Shown here: piece after piece, positions 16,418-24,153 of the stretch
Layout: each line of letters opens with the position of its first letter
Position numbering within the stretch: position 1 is the first letter of the stretch
DNA from: Leptospiraceae bacterium
GTDB taxonomy: Bacteria > Spirochaetota > Leptospiria > Leptospirales > Leptospiraceae
Length of the DNA stretch: 64,000 bases
Assembly (NCBI GenBank): GCA_022402465.1
Contig: JAKRSH010000042.1
Location: forward strand, 1 to 64,000
Reading direction: 5' to 3'
Made by a program: the position numbers and the translations under genes
Notes under the pieces: model-generated
What the model was told of the DNA's origin: nothing
Database searches by the model: none
Seen by the model: the letters and a program-made list of their open reading frames with translations, nothing else

Positions 16418-16975
16418 CTAGAAGTATTTACTTGCATCATCAAAGAATGTTTTAGTCACTCTTTCAAATACAGATTTTTCAGTAGCTGTGTCATTATTCA
16501 TCCATATAACAAAGAATAGTGGAAACCACTGGGCATAATTTCTTTCAACTGTATAAGAGAAGGTCTCCATCTCTTTGCCATCTTTGTAAAGCACATATCG
16601 GATATCATAACCATCATGCTGGCTCCAAGCAGGTAATATTGTCCCAGTCAAAGTCGATGCAGCTAAGAATACCAAGGCAGGTGTTGTTGGTGATCTATAA
16701 TCAACTTTCACATCAACTAAATATCCATCATTAGGAACCTTAGTGCCTGCCTCTGTAGTTTTGAATGGTGTTTTAACTTGGAAATAAGTTTCTAATGCTT
16801 CCTTGCCTCCCAAATTGAACTGGGGAAAGTAAGGTAGATTATAAACTAATTTCTTATCATATATTTTCTTTTGGCTATTTAGTACATCTGCTTTCTCATA
16901 ACCCTTGTAGTCAATTAGGCAATTTCCTAAGACAAATGCAAGCAATCCTGCTAAGGAGAATCTTAAGGTGTTCAT
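16418..16975 (-). CDS. Lipoprotein of unknown function
   Basis: The product is about 185 residues starting at ATG 16975, which has CAGGA about 8 nt upstream; the frame is open further upstream (to 17065) but has no signal there. The N-terminus 'MNTLRFSLAGLLAFVLGNC' gives a lipobox LGN-C with Asn at -1. The mature part has a DVKVDYRSPT strand region, a possible short hydrophobic stretch ('TPALVFLAASTLTGTILPA') and ends 'VTKTFFDDASKYF'. I recognise no family. It is a single gene between a convergent MATE gene and a divergent small-protein gene. Confidence 0.65.
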   Translation of the reverse strand: MNTLRFSLAGLLAFVLGNCLIDYKGYEKADVLNSQKKIYDKKLVYNLPYFPQFNLGGKEALETYFQVKTPFKTTEAGTKVPNDGYLVDVKVDYRSPTTPALVFLAASTLTGTILPAWSQHDGYDIRYVLYKDGKEMETFSYTVERNYAQWFPLFFVIWMNNDTATEKSVFERVTKTFFDDASKYF

Positions 16976-17119
16976 TTTTATTCCTGTAATCATAGTTACA
17001 ACTCTATCTTTCATAAATTGCCTTGTCAAGAGGATTTCCCTAGGGAAAAATTCATTGCTAAGCAAGCTTGGTTCTCAAAACTGGAGAAAATCAGTGATTA
17101 CCTAAGAGGGGAAAACTTC

Positions 17120-17287
17120 ATGTCTGAAGAAAATCAAGAAAAGAAAAACAAGAAAATATCTAAAATGACTCTAGCCGAGATCGATTCTGCAGTTAAAAAA
17201 GCAGCAGAAGCAATGAATGGTCAGACCTCACTTTATATCAAACACCTTAACCAAAGAAAAGAAGAACTTTTAGCTAAAAAATCCTAA
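17120..17287 (+). CDS. Small basic helical protein (55 aa)
   Basis: The start is ATG 17120, preceded by AGAGGGG about 8 nt upstream; a longer open frame from 17018 has no better start. The 55-residue product is rich in Lys and Glu: 'KKNKKISKMTLAEIDSAVKKAAEAMNGQTSLYIKHLNQRKEELLAKKS'-type helices, predicted alpha-helical or coiled. I recognise no family. It ends 12 bp before the ABC-F gene and is probably cotranscribed with it, so a ribosome-related role is possible but unproven. Confidence 0.7.
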   Translation: MSEENQEKKNKKISKMTLAEIDSAVKKAAEAMNGQTSLYIKHLNQRKEELLAKKS

Positions 17288-17299
17288 AACTTAAATAGT

Positions 17300-19240
17300 T
17301 TGATCCAATTTGTAGATATTCATCATAGATTTGGATCGAACGTTTTGTTCGATGGTTTCCAGTGGCATATCAAACCTGGAACCAGGACTGCTTTAGTCGG
17401 ACCGAATGGATCTGGCAAGACAACACTTTTTCAAATCGCAAGTGGTAAAGCTAAGCCTGATTCAGGTACTGTCTCCCGGTCTAAGGGAACAACCATTTCC
17501 TTATTCCAACAGATTCCCCATTTTGATCCCGAACAATCTATTCTTGCAACTTCCTTAGAAGAAAACAAATTATATAAATCTTATTCCAATCGTATTCACG
17601 AAATTCACAAACTCATGGATACTACCGATCCTAGTTCTGATGCTTTCGAAAAATTACTGCATGATCAAAGTGAGATAGAAGATTTTGCAAATGAGCATGA
17701 TCTTCATAATTTAGAGGTGAGAGCTAAGAAAATTCTAACCGGACTTGGTTTTACAGTTGAGTCTATGGAAAAACCAGTTAAATCCTTTTCACCTGGCTAC
17801 CAACATAGATTAGGACTTGCAATAGCCTTATTAAATAAGCACAATCTTCTCTTGTTAGATGAACCAACGAATCATTTGGATGATTCCGCCAAGGAATGGT
17901 TAGCCGAATATTTAATCAATCAAAATGCTGCCTTTGTTTTGGTTACACATGATCCTGATTTCCTCAATAAGACAACAAACTCTATTACCGAAATCAATTC
18001 CAAAGGTGTGTTCGAATTCCAAGGATCATTGGAAGAATTCTTTGAAGCTAAAAATGAAATCCATGATCGTCTAAGTAAGCAATTTGCCAAAGAAGAAAGT
18101 TATCTGAAATCAAGATTGGATTGGGTAGAAAGATTTCGTGCCAAGGCAACCAAGGCAAGAGCCGCACAGAGTGTACTCAAACGACTTGAGAAAAGAGAAA
18201 AACTTGAAAGACCTGAGGACTCTTTTTGGAATCAGAAGCCTGAGTATGTATTCAAATATGAAGAAGCGAGTAAGATCGCTTTTCGTGTTATTGATGGTGC
18301 TTATAATTATCCAGGTAAATCAGAAGCTATTTTCTCCAAGGCTAGTATGGAATTTAACAATGGAGAAAAAGTTGCCTTGGTTGGACCTAACGGTGCTGGT
18401 AAGTCAACCTTTCTTAGATGTGTGGCCAAGATACATCCATTTTCTAAAGGAGAAACTATGTATGGGCCTAGAACTAAGCTTGGTTATTTTTCTCAAACTC
18501 ATACAGAAGACCTAGATCCAGAGAAAAACCTATTGCAATCAGTGATAGCGTCCTTTCCATTTTTATCAGAAATGGAAGCCCGAAGTTTGCTTGGACATTT
18601 TGCATTTTCCAATGATTCTGTATTCAAGCAAGTAAAATCTTTGTCAGGTGGAGAACAGAGTCGACTTAGATTAGCAATGCTTGTTTATAGACCAACAAAC
18701 TGTTTGCTGTTAGATGAGCCTACCAACCATTTAGATATAGTAGTAAGAGATGCACTTAGGCGAGCTCTCATTGATTACAAAGGTGCAGTATTAGTAATTA
18801 GCCATGATCCTGAATTTCTTTCTGGACTTTGTGATAAGACTTTCCAACTTTCCGGTGGCAGTTTACATGATTTAAATTGTTCCTTTGAAGATTATTTGAA
18901 ATACCACAAAGAAGAAGAGAGTTCTGAAATATCCAAATTAACATCTTCTCAGAATAAAGAGGATATCGTTCAGACTAAATCAGCCAAGAACCAAATTAAA
19001 AACAAGATAAAAACTCTAGAAAAAGAAATCCCAAGTATAGAAAAAAAAATTGAGCTTTTAGAAAAAAATAAAAAAGACAAAGAAGATTTATTAGCTGATC
19101 CAAATTTTTATAAAAATAGATCCTACCAATCAGAATTAGATTCCTACAATGAAATAAAAAATGAGATTGCGTCCTTGACCGCAAGGTGGGAAAATGTTCA
19201 CTTAGAACTAGAAACATTCAAAGAACAGGTGAACTCATGA
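17300..19240 (+). CDS. ABC-F family ATPase (ribosome-associated type)
   Basis: The product is 646 residues with two ABC domains and no membrane span, as in ABC-F translation factors that act at the ribosomal E site. Walker A motifs 'GPNGSGKTT' (about residue 34) and 'GPNGAGKST' (about 361), and Walker B 'LLLLDEPTNHLD' and 'CLLLDEPTNHLD', are intact. The second signature is 'SGGEQSRLRL', but the first is degenerate ('SPGYQHRLGL'). The linker between domains ('LKSRLDWVERFRAKATKARAAQ') is the charged tRNA-contacting type, and the C-terminus has a coiled coil (about 545-646). The start is TTG 17300. ATGA overlap couples it to the rhodanese gene. Confidence 0.92.
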   Translation: MIQFVDIHHRFGSNVLFDGFQWHIKPGTRTALVGPNGSGKTTLFQIASGKAKPDSGTVSRSKGTTISLFQQIPHFDPEQSILATSLEENKLYKSYSNRIHEIHKLMDTTDPSSDAFEKLLHDQSEIEDFANEHDLHNLEVRAKKILTGLGFTVESMEKPVKSFSPGYQHRLGLAIALLNKHNLLLLDEPTNHLDDSAKEWLAEYLINQNAAFVLVTHDPDFLNKTTNSITEINSKGVFEFQGSLEEFFEAKNEIHDRLSKQFAKEESYLKSRLDWVERFRAKATKARAAQSVLKRLEKREKLERPEDSFWNQKPEYVFKYEEASKIAFRVIDGAYNYPGKSEAIFSKASMEFNNGEKVALVGPNGAGKSTFLRCVAKIHPFSKGETMYGPRTKLGYFSQTHTEDLDPEKNLLQSVIASFPFLSEMEARSLLGHFAFSNDSVFKQVKSLSGGEQSRLRLAMLVYRPTNCLLLDEPTNHLDIVVRDALRRALIDYKGAVLVISHDPEFLSGLCDKTFQLSGGSLHDLNCSFEDYLKYHKEEESSEISKLTSSQNKEDIVQTKSAKNQIKNKIKTLEKEIPSIEKKIELLEKNKKDKEDLLADPNFYKNRSYQSELDSYNEIKNEIASLTARWENVHLELETFKEQVNS

Positions 19241-19587
19241 ACATACCAGAAATCGACACTCCCTCACTCAAGAAAAGACTTGATCTTCGAGCAAAGGGGG
19301 AAGATGACTTTTTTTTGTTAGATGTTCGAAATTCACACGAGCAAGATGTAGCCTTGATTCCCGGAACAGATAGTTTAATTCCTGTTACAGAACTTGAATC
19401 TAGGATTTCGGAGTTGGATCCAGTAAAGAAACAATCCAAAGAAATTCTCATCTATTGTAGATCTGGTGGAAGATCTGGAAATGCTGTGCGAATATTGATG
19501 GAACATGGGTATACCAATTGTAAAAATGTGATTGGTGGTACCTTAGCTTATGCGGATCAAGTTGATCCTACTATGGCAAAGTACTAA
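19237..19587 (+). CDS. Rhodanese-like domain protein
   Basis: This 116-residue single-domain rhodanese starts at ATG 19237, within the ATGA overlap with the ABC-F stop. Seen: 'FFLLDVRNSHEQDVALIPGTDSL' and the active-site loop 'YCRSGGRSG' with the catalytic Cys. Such proteins carry persulfide sulfur or act as thiosulfate/protein sulfurtransferases in the cytoplasm. No signal peptide. Coupling to an ABC-F gene is positional; a functional tie is not known to me. Confidence 0.88.
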   Translation: MNIPEIDTPSLKKRLDLRAKGEDDFFLLDVRNSHEQDVALIPGTDSLIPVTELESRISELDPVKKQSKEILIYCRSGGRSGNAVRILMEHGYTNCKNVIGGTLAYADQVDPTMAKY

Positions 19588-19629
19588 ATAAGCCTTCTTC
19601 CTTAAAGCCATACAAATATTGATTCAGAA

Positions 19630-20940
19630 ATGATTCACCCCAAAACTAAGCTGCGAGCATTGTGGGATGTCCTTATTCTACTGCTTGTAGTTTATATTGC
19701 TATAGAGTACCCACTCAGATACATATTAAATTATACGCCTAATAAATACTTGAAGGCTATGGATATTATAACCACCGTATTTTTCTGTTTGGATATTGTT
19801 GTGCATTTTAGGACTTCTTATATTGATAGGGGAATAGTTGTAACAGAAGCAAGGCTCGTTGCTAAAAAATATCTTAAAAGTTGGTTTATCATAGACCTTA
19901 TCTCAGGTCTACCTTTTGAAATTTTATTGAACTACAGTGGCATGTATGGTCAACTTTTGAAAATTTTAAGATTGGTTCGCTTAACTCGGTTGATGAAACT
20001 CTTTAAGATGAATGCAATTCTTATGGGTCGAGCCAGAGTTTACAATATTCAACCAGGAATAATGCGTTTAATGATTTTTTTACTTTGGATTACATTATTT
20101 GCACATTGGATAGCCTTAGGTTGGTTGCATTTGGGTGGTATATCAAATTCACTTTCTTTTGCACACCAATACCTACGATCGATTTATTGGACTGTTACAA
20201 CCTTAACGACAATTGGTTATGGAGATATTGTTCCCATCACCAATGCCCAGACAATATATACTATTTTAATTATGCTAACAGGTGTTGGTGTTTATGGATA
20301 TGTAATTGGAAATATCGCGAATCTTATGAGTAATTTGGATATTGTTCATTCCTCTCATGCGAAGCGTATGGAAAAAGTGAATGCATTTATTAAATACCGT
20401 AGACTTCCTAAAAAATTAAAAAATCGCATACTTGATTATTATGAGTATCTCTTTGAGAGAAATATAGGTTCTGATGAATCAGATTTTTATAGTGATCTTC
20501 CCAAATCTTTAGTTCGTGATATTAAATTGTTTTTAAGTAAGGACTTGATTGCTAAGATTCCTTTTTTTAAAAATGCATCAGATGCTTTACTTACTGAACT
20601 TGTCCTATCCTTAAAACCTGTTATTTATCTTCCTGGAGATTATGTGATGCGTTATGGAGAAATTGGTCATAATCTTTATTTCATAAACAAAGGTCATGTT
20701 CAGGTTTTATCAAATGACCAAGGAGATGTAATCGCAACCTTAAGTGAGGGATCTTTCTTTGGAGAGCAGGCTTTACTTTCGGATGAACCAAGAAATGCTT
20801 CTATTCGTACGAATGATTTTTGTGAGTTGTTTACTCTAGAAAAGAAAAAATTCCAAGATGTGATCAAAAAATTTCCAGCATTTGCGAAAGAGATGGAGAT
20901 AGAAAGAATCCAAAGGGATAAGACGACGCACAAGCTATAA
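19630..20940 (+). CDS. Cyclic-nucleotide-gated potassium-type channel (SthK/LliK-like)
   Basis: This 436-residue channel has six membrane spans: a voltage-sensor-like S1-S4 (S4 with regularly spaced Arg in 'LKILRLVRLTRLMKLFKM', about residues 113-131), a pore with 'TTLTTIGYGD' (about residues 193-202), S6, a helical C-linker and a C-terminal cyclic-nucleotide-binding domain (about 305-425). The phosphate cassette reads 'GSFFGEQALLSDEPRNASIR', keeping the Gly-Glu and Arg that hold cAMP/cGMP. The layout matches the prokaryotic CNG channels SthK and LliK, known from spirochaetes. Start ATG 19630 lies 42 bp after the rhodanese stop. Ion selectivity for K+ is inferred from GYG. Confidence 0.93.
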   Translation: MIHPKTKLRALWDVLILLLVVYIAIEYPLRYILNYTPNKYLKAMDIITTVFFCLDIVVHFRTSYIDRGIVVTEARLVAKKYLKSWFIIDLISGLPFEILLNYSGMYGQLLKILRLVRLTRLMKLFKMNAILMGRARVYNIQPGIMRLMIFLLWITLFAHWIALGWLHLGGISNSLSFAHQYLRSIYWTVTTLTTIGYGDIVPITNAQTIYTILIMLTGVGVYGYVIGNIANLMSNLDIVHSSHAKRMEKVNAFIKYRRLPKKLKNRILDYYEYLFERNIGSDESDFYSDLPKSLVRDIKLFLSKDLIAKIPFFKNASDALLTELVLSLKPVIYLPGDYVMRYGEIGHNLYFINKGHVQVLSNDQGDVIATLSEGSFFGEQALLSDEPRNASIRTNDFCELFTLEKKKFQDVIKKFPAFAKEMEIERIQRDKTTHKL

Positions 20941-20945
20941 GAAAT

Positions 20946-21200
20946 TTATTGCCTAGCTTTCATTTTATTGAGAATTTTCACTAGATTGCTTTTGATTCTT
21001 CTCTTTTGGTCTTCTGTTAAAATGAGTTCGCCTCTTTCCGCTTTGTCAATAACAAGTTCCGCTTTCTCGACAAAGTCCAATCCCTTTTCATCAATCTTGT
21101 CTTGGTTCTTGCGATATTCCTCTAGTGCTTTCTGAACATCTAAGAGCTCTTTGGATATTCCACCAATGGTTACATTTAAATTTATGATATCTTCATTCAT
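20946..21200 (-). CDS. Small coiled-coil protein, unknown function
   Basis: The 84-residue, highly charged product is almost wholly alpha-helical with heptad-like spacing ('ISKELLDVQKALEEYRKNQDKIDEKGL', 'KAELVIDKAERGELILTEDQKRRIKSNLVKILNKM'). No signal peptide, membrane span or known motif. It sits 9 bp downstream of the mltG gene on the same strand and is probably cotranscribed. It converges with the channel gene with only 5 bp between stops. Function unknown. Confidence 0.6.
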   Translation of the reverse strand: MNEDIINLNVTIGGISKELLDVQKALEEYRKNQDKIDEKGLDFVEKAELVIDKAERGELILTEDQKRRIKSNLVKILNKMKARQ

Positions 21201-21209
21201 TGCTAAAGA

Positions 21210-22232
21210 TCATTGGTAAAGCACATCGATATATTTTTTCTTAGCTTCCAAATGTTCTTTGAAAGTTTCAGAAAAATAATGCGATCCATCAGGTTTCAAT
21301 AGAAAAAATAATTTATTAGACTTGGTTGGTTTAAATGCTGCCTCTAGTGCTGGAAGACCTGGATTTGATATAGGACCTGGTGGCCAGCCCTCATGAATAT
21401 AAGTATTGTATGGGCTTTCGATTTTCAAATCTCTTTCAAATAACCTCTTCTTAGGTTTGTCAAAAAGATATTGAATTGTAGCACAGCTTTCGAGAGGCAT
21501 ATTTTTATCAATTCTTGTTTCAAAAACTCCCGCCATTAGAGGTCTTTCTTCTGGCTTTACTGCCTCTCTTTCCACTACCGAAGCTAAGACAACTTTGTAA
21601 TGGAGTTCTTTAGGGCTTAGCTTTTCAGAACCTTCAATTTTCTTTAGCTTAACAAAGAATCGCTTCAACATCATTTCGGTAATTTTATTCAGTGGATAAT
21701 TGATAGGAACAGAGTAGGTCTCTGGAAAAAGATATCCTTCCAAATCATTTGCAGGTATCTTATACGTTTCTATGAGCTTCTTGTCTTGGGCTGCTAGTAG
21801 AAAATCTTGTCTTGAATTTGCAAGATTCTTCTTAGTCAGTAAATCTCCAATCTGACGGTTGTTATATCCTTCTGGTATTGTAAAATGAACCAATTTTACT
21901 TTCCCATCAACAATCACTTGAAGGATCTTTCTGGAATTCATTCCATCATTGATTTCATAAACACCTGTCTTGATTTTAGAAGCTGAACGTGTAAAGCGAA
22001 TTAAATAATTGAAATAAACGGAGGATTTGATCATCCCATTTTTACTTAATTCTTGGACAACCTTGGAAGGAGCAGTCCCTGGATCAATGATAAGATCGAA
22101 CTTATTCTGCCCATCTCCAACCGCACCACCTTTGGTTTCATCAATGTATGCGATTCCTGCAATTGCTATCAAAAGTAGAATTGCTAGTCCAAGTAAAGAA
22201 AAAATGAATATGCGAGATTTGAGAAGCTTCAC
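21210..22232 (-). CDS. mltG: Endolytic transglycosylase MltG
   Basis: This 340-residue protein has one N-terminal membrane span (about residues 8-28) and a periplasmic YceG/MltG domain. Seen: 'FTIPEGYNNRQIGDLL' (LysM-like part), 'DLEGYLFPETYSVP' and 'VVLASVVEREA' with the catalytic Glu, 'ESCATIQY', and 'SPYNTYIHEGWPPGPISNPG'. MltG cuts nascent glycan strands near the membrane and sets chain length, working with class A PBPs such as the one at 8968-11694. The start is GTG 22232 (no ATG fits before the span), with no strong ribosome-binding site. Confidence 0.92.
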   Translation of the reverse strand: MKLLKSRIFIFSLLGLAILLLIAIAGIAYIDETKGGAVGDGQNKFDLIIDPGTAPSKVVQELSKNGMIKSSVYFNYLIRFTRSASKIKTGVYEINDGMNSRKILQVIVDGKVKLVHFTIPEGYNNRQIGDLLTKKNLANSRQDFLLAAQDKKLIETYKIPANDLEGYLFPETYSVPINYPLNKITEMMLKRFFVKLKKIEGSEKLSPKELHYKVVLASVVEREAVKPEERPLMAGVFETRIDKNMPLESCATIQYLFDKPKKRLFERDLKIESPYNTYIHEGWPPGPISNPGLPALEAAFKPTKSNKLFFLLKPDGSHYFSETFKEHLEAKKKYIDVLYQ

Positions 22233-22320
22233 GTTTAAAATGCTATGAAAGCCATACTACATGTAAAGAAAAAATTCATGACAAATCTAAACTTCTTCAA
22301 AGAGCAATTCCAAGCTTATT

Positions 22321-23007
22321 TCAAAGGAATTTCATTATATATTTTTCAACCAAAAGAAAGCTAATTGCAAGAGCTCCAGTATAAAATAATGCCACAGAGG
22401 CTGAGTGAAGTATGCTTGCCCCCAGGCTGGAATCTTTGGCTTGTTCATAAGTGTAGCTAAAGAATAAACCGAGTAAAAATTCTGCTGGTAGCACATATAT
22501 AGCTGAGTTGCCAATTGTCTGGACATTTTGTGCATACCAAACGGGAATTAGGTGCATAGTTTCCTCTGAAATCCAAAAGATGATTAGAGCTATTAGGCCA
22601 GTTGCAAAATGGTTAAACGTTCGAGGAAGGACACCTTGTTCAGTAAGCATTCTTGCAAATCTAGCAGATAAAAATAAAGGTATAGTCCAAAGCCCAGCCA
22701 TGTAAAGTGAGACTGTGCCAATTTTCGGAAAGCCATCTTCTGGAAAAACTAATACAGCTAAGACCTTAGAAAGAAACCAATCAGGGAATACTTGGAAGAG
22801 ACTTGTAAGTAAGCTGAAGTAAAATAATTTCCTTCCACCAAAAGCCTTATGAATTTCGATAAGATAAATCATGCTTAGTATAAATAGACAAACCAAAATT
22901 GCCATTTTATGCCCTGTTCGTATTCCAATTGGAAAAAATAAAATTCCAACCGAAAAGGCAGAATAAACAATTAAAAACAAGGAAAGGTTTTTCAGTTCTC
23001 GAGACAT
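22321..23007 (-). CDS. Multi-spanning membrane protein, unknown function
   Basis: The 228-residue product has about seven hydrophobic spans (near residues 8-26, 33-50, 58-90, 100-118, 132-150, 165-185 and 200-222). Features in loops: 'VFPEDGFPKIGTVSLY', 'EETMHLIPVWY' and 'LPAEFLLGLFFSYTYEQAKDSSLG'. I recognise no transporter or enzyme family with confidence. ATG 23007 faces the divergent marR gene 91 bp away, and mltG follows 88 bp downstream. Confidence 0.6.
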   Translation of the reverse strand: MSRELKNLSLFLIVYSAFSVGILFFPIGIRTGHKMAILVCLFILSMIYLIEIHKAFGGRKLFYFSLLTSLFQVFPDWFLSKVLAVLVFPEDGFPKIGTVSLYMAGLWTIPLFLSARFARMLTEQGVLPRTFNHFATGLIALIIFWISEETMHLIPVWYAQNVQTIGNSAIYVLPAEFLLGLFFSYTYEQAKDSSLGASILHSASVALFYTGALAISFLLVEKYIMKFL

Positions 23008-23073
23008 GCACTGATTCTAATAGAAGAAATAGAATTGTAAAGGAAGATTTTTAAGAAATTTGCTTGCCATCCA

Positions 23074-23097
23074 AATTGATTTAAGATTAAACTAATT
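23074..23097. promoter_or_regulatory. Imperfect 24-bp palindrome, candidate MarR operator
   Basis: AATTGATTTAA-GA-TTAAACTAATT matches its reverse complement at 9 of 11 positions per arm. It ends 1 bp before the MarR start codon at 23099, where a bound repressor would block the gene's own expression, as MarR proteins often do. Confidence 0.4.
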
Positions 23098-23098
23098 T

Positions 23099-23560
23099 AT
23101 GGGTACAAGATACAAAGGAAATTCGCGAGAAGTTCAATCTTTAGATGCATTTATAAAGTTGAAACGTGCCTCAGAATCTATATCTACAAGATTGTATCCA
23201 AGCTTACAAGAATATGGCTTGACAGAATCACAGTTAGGCGTAATGGAAGCTCTCTACCATCTTGGCTCTATGTGCCAGAAACAGCTTGGAGCCAAAATTC
23301 TCAAATCAACAGGGAATATTACTCTTGTGATAGATAATTTGGAGAAGAGAAATCTTGTGCAACGAATTCGAAGCACTGAGGATAGAAGGTATATTTCTAT
23401 TGTACTTACAGAGCAGGGAAGTAAATTAATTTCCGAGTTTATGCCTCTCCATGTTAAATCTATTACCAATGAAATGTCCATTCTTAGCAAAGAAGAGTTA
23501 GACCAACTTCAGAAAATTTGTAAGAAAATTGGTCTTCAGAATTCGGATTGCACTTCTTAA
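23099..23560 (+). CDS. MarR family transcriptional regulator
   Basis: This 153-residue winged-helix protein is typical of MarR repressors. Seen: the DNA-binding helix region 'TESQLGVMEALYHLGSMCQKQLGAKILKSTGNITLVIDNLEKRNLVQRI' (about residues 41-90) and the wing 'RSTEDRRYISIVLTEQG' (about 90-106). MarR proteins bind small phenolic, quinone-like or oxidising ligands and release DNA. An imperfect palindrome sits just ahead of its start, and a DoxX gene follows on the same strand 138 bp downstream, its probable target. Confidence 0.9.
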   Translation: MGTRYKGNSREVQSLDAFIKLKRASESISTRLYPSLQEYGLTESQLGVMEALYHLGSMCQKQLGAKILKSTGNITLVIDNLEKRNLVQRIRSTEDRRYISIVLTEQGSKLISEFMPLHVKSITNEMSILSKEELDQLQKICKKIGLQNSDCTS

Positions 23561-23698
23561 ATTATCCCTTAACTAGATCAAAGAATTTATTTTACTTACC
23601 CAATAATTCAATGTTTATCGGAAAATAGTTTGATATTAAGATATTGTGGTAGCAATAGTATAGAACTAAATTAAATTGACTATATTAGGAGAAAACCA

Positions 23699-24070
23699 AT
23701 GGCAAAGTTACCAATGATTATTAGATATTTAATGGGCTTGATTTTTTTAGTTTTTGGATTGAATGGATTTTTACATTTTATTGATCCAGGACTTAAAGGA
23801 GCCCCTCTCGATTTTATTATGAGTTTAGTGAATTCTGGTTATTTAATGACACTGATTAAAATCACTGAAATTATAGTAGGGATTCTGTTACTCGCAAATC
23901 TATATGTTCCTTTAGCACTCGTAGTAATAGCACCAATTTCTTTAAACATCTTTCTATTTCATGCTTTCTTAGAGCAACAAGGTTTACCTGTTGGTATAGC
24001 CTTAGTTGTATTCAATGCATACTTAGGATATGTAAATCGTGCAGCATATGCTGGTATGTTAAAGAAATAA
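23699..24070 (+). CDS. DoxX family membrane protein
   Basis: This 123-residue protein has four predicted spans (about 8-26, 45-68, 72-92 and 97-115) and the DoxX-like opening 'IIRYLMGLIFLVFGLNGFLHFI'. DoxX proteins are small quinone- or redox-associated membrane proteins, often induced by oxidative or thiol stress and controlled by a neighbouring MarR regulator; that pairing is seen here. A strong ribosome-binding site (AGGAG) lies 9 nt before ATG 23699. Confidence 0.8.
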   Translation: MAKLPMIIRYLMGLIFLVFGLNGFLHFIDPGLKGAPLDFIMSLVNSGYLMTLIKITEIIVGILLLANLYVPLALVVIAPISLNIFLFHAFLEQQGLPVGIALVVFNAYLGYVNRAAYAGMLKK

Positions 24071-24086
24071 ATTCTTTCTTGTCTAT

Positions 24087-24121
24087 AGTCTGCTTTATTG
24101 AATATTTTCTCAAGGCAGACT
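24087..24121. terminator. Hairpin between convergent doxX and LtaS-like genes
   Basis: AGTCTGC (24087-24093) pairs with GCAGACT (24115-24121) across a 21-nt A/T-rich loop, followed by TTATTA. It lies between two convergent stop codons (24070 and 24154), so a weak bidirectional terminator is plausible. Confidence 0.35.
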
Positions 24122-24153
24122 TTATTACAGAGAACTAAGAGGCATTGACTGTT

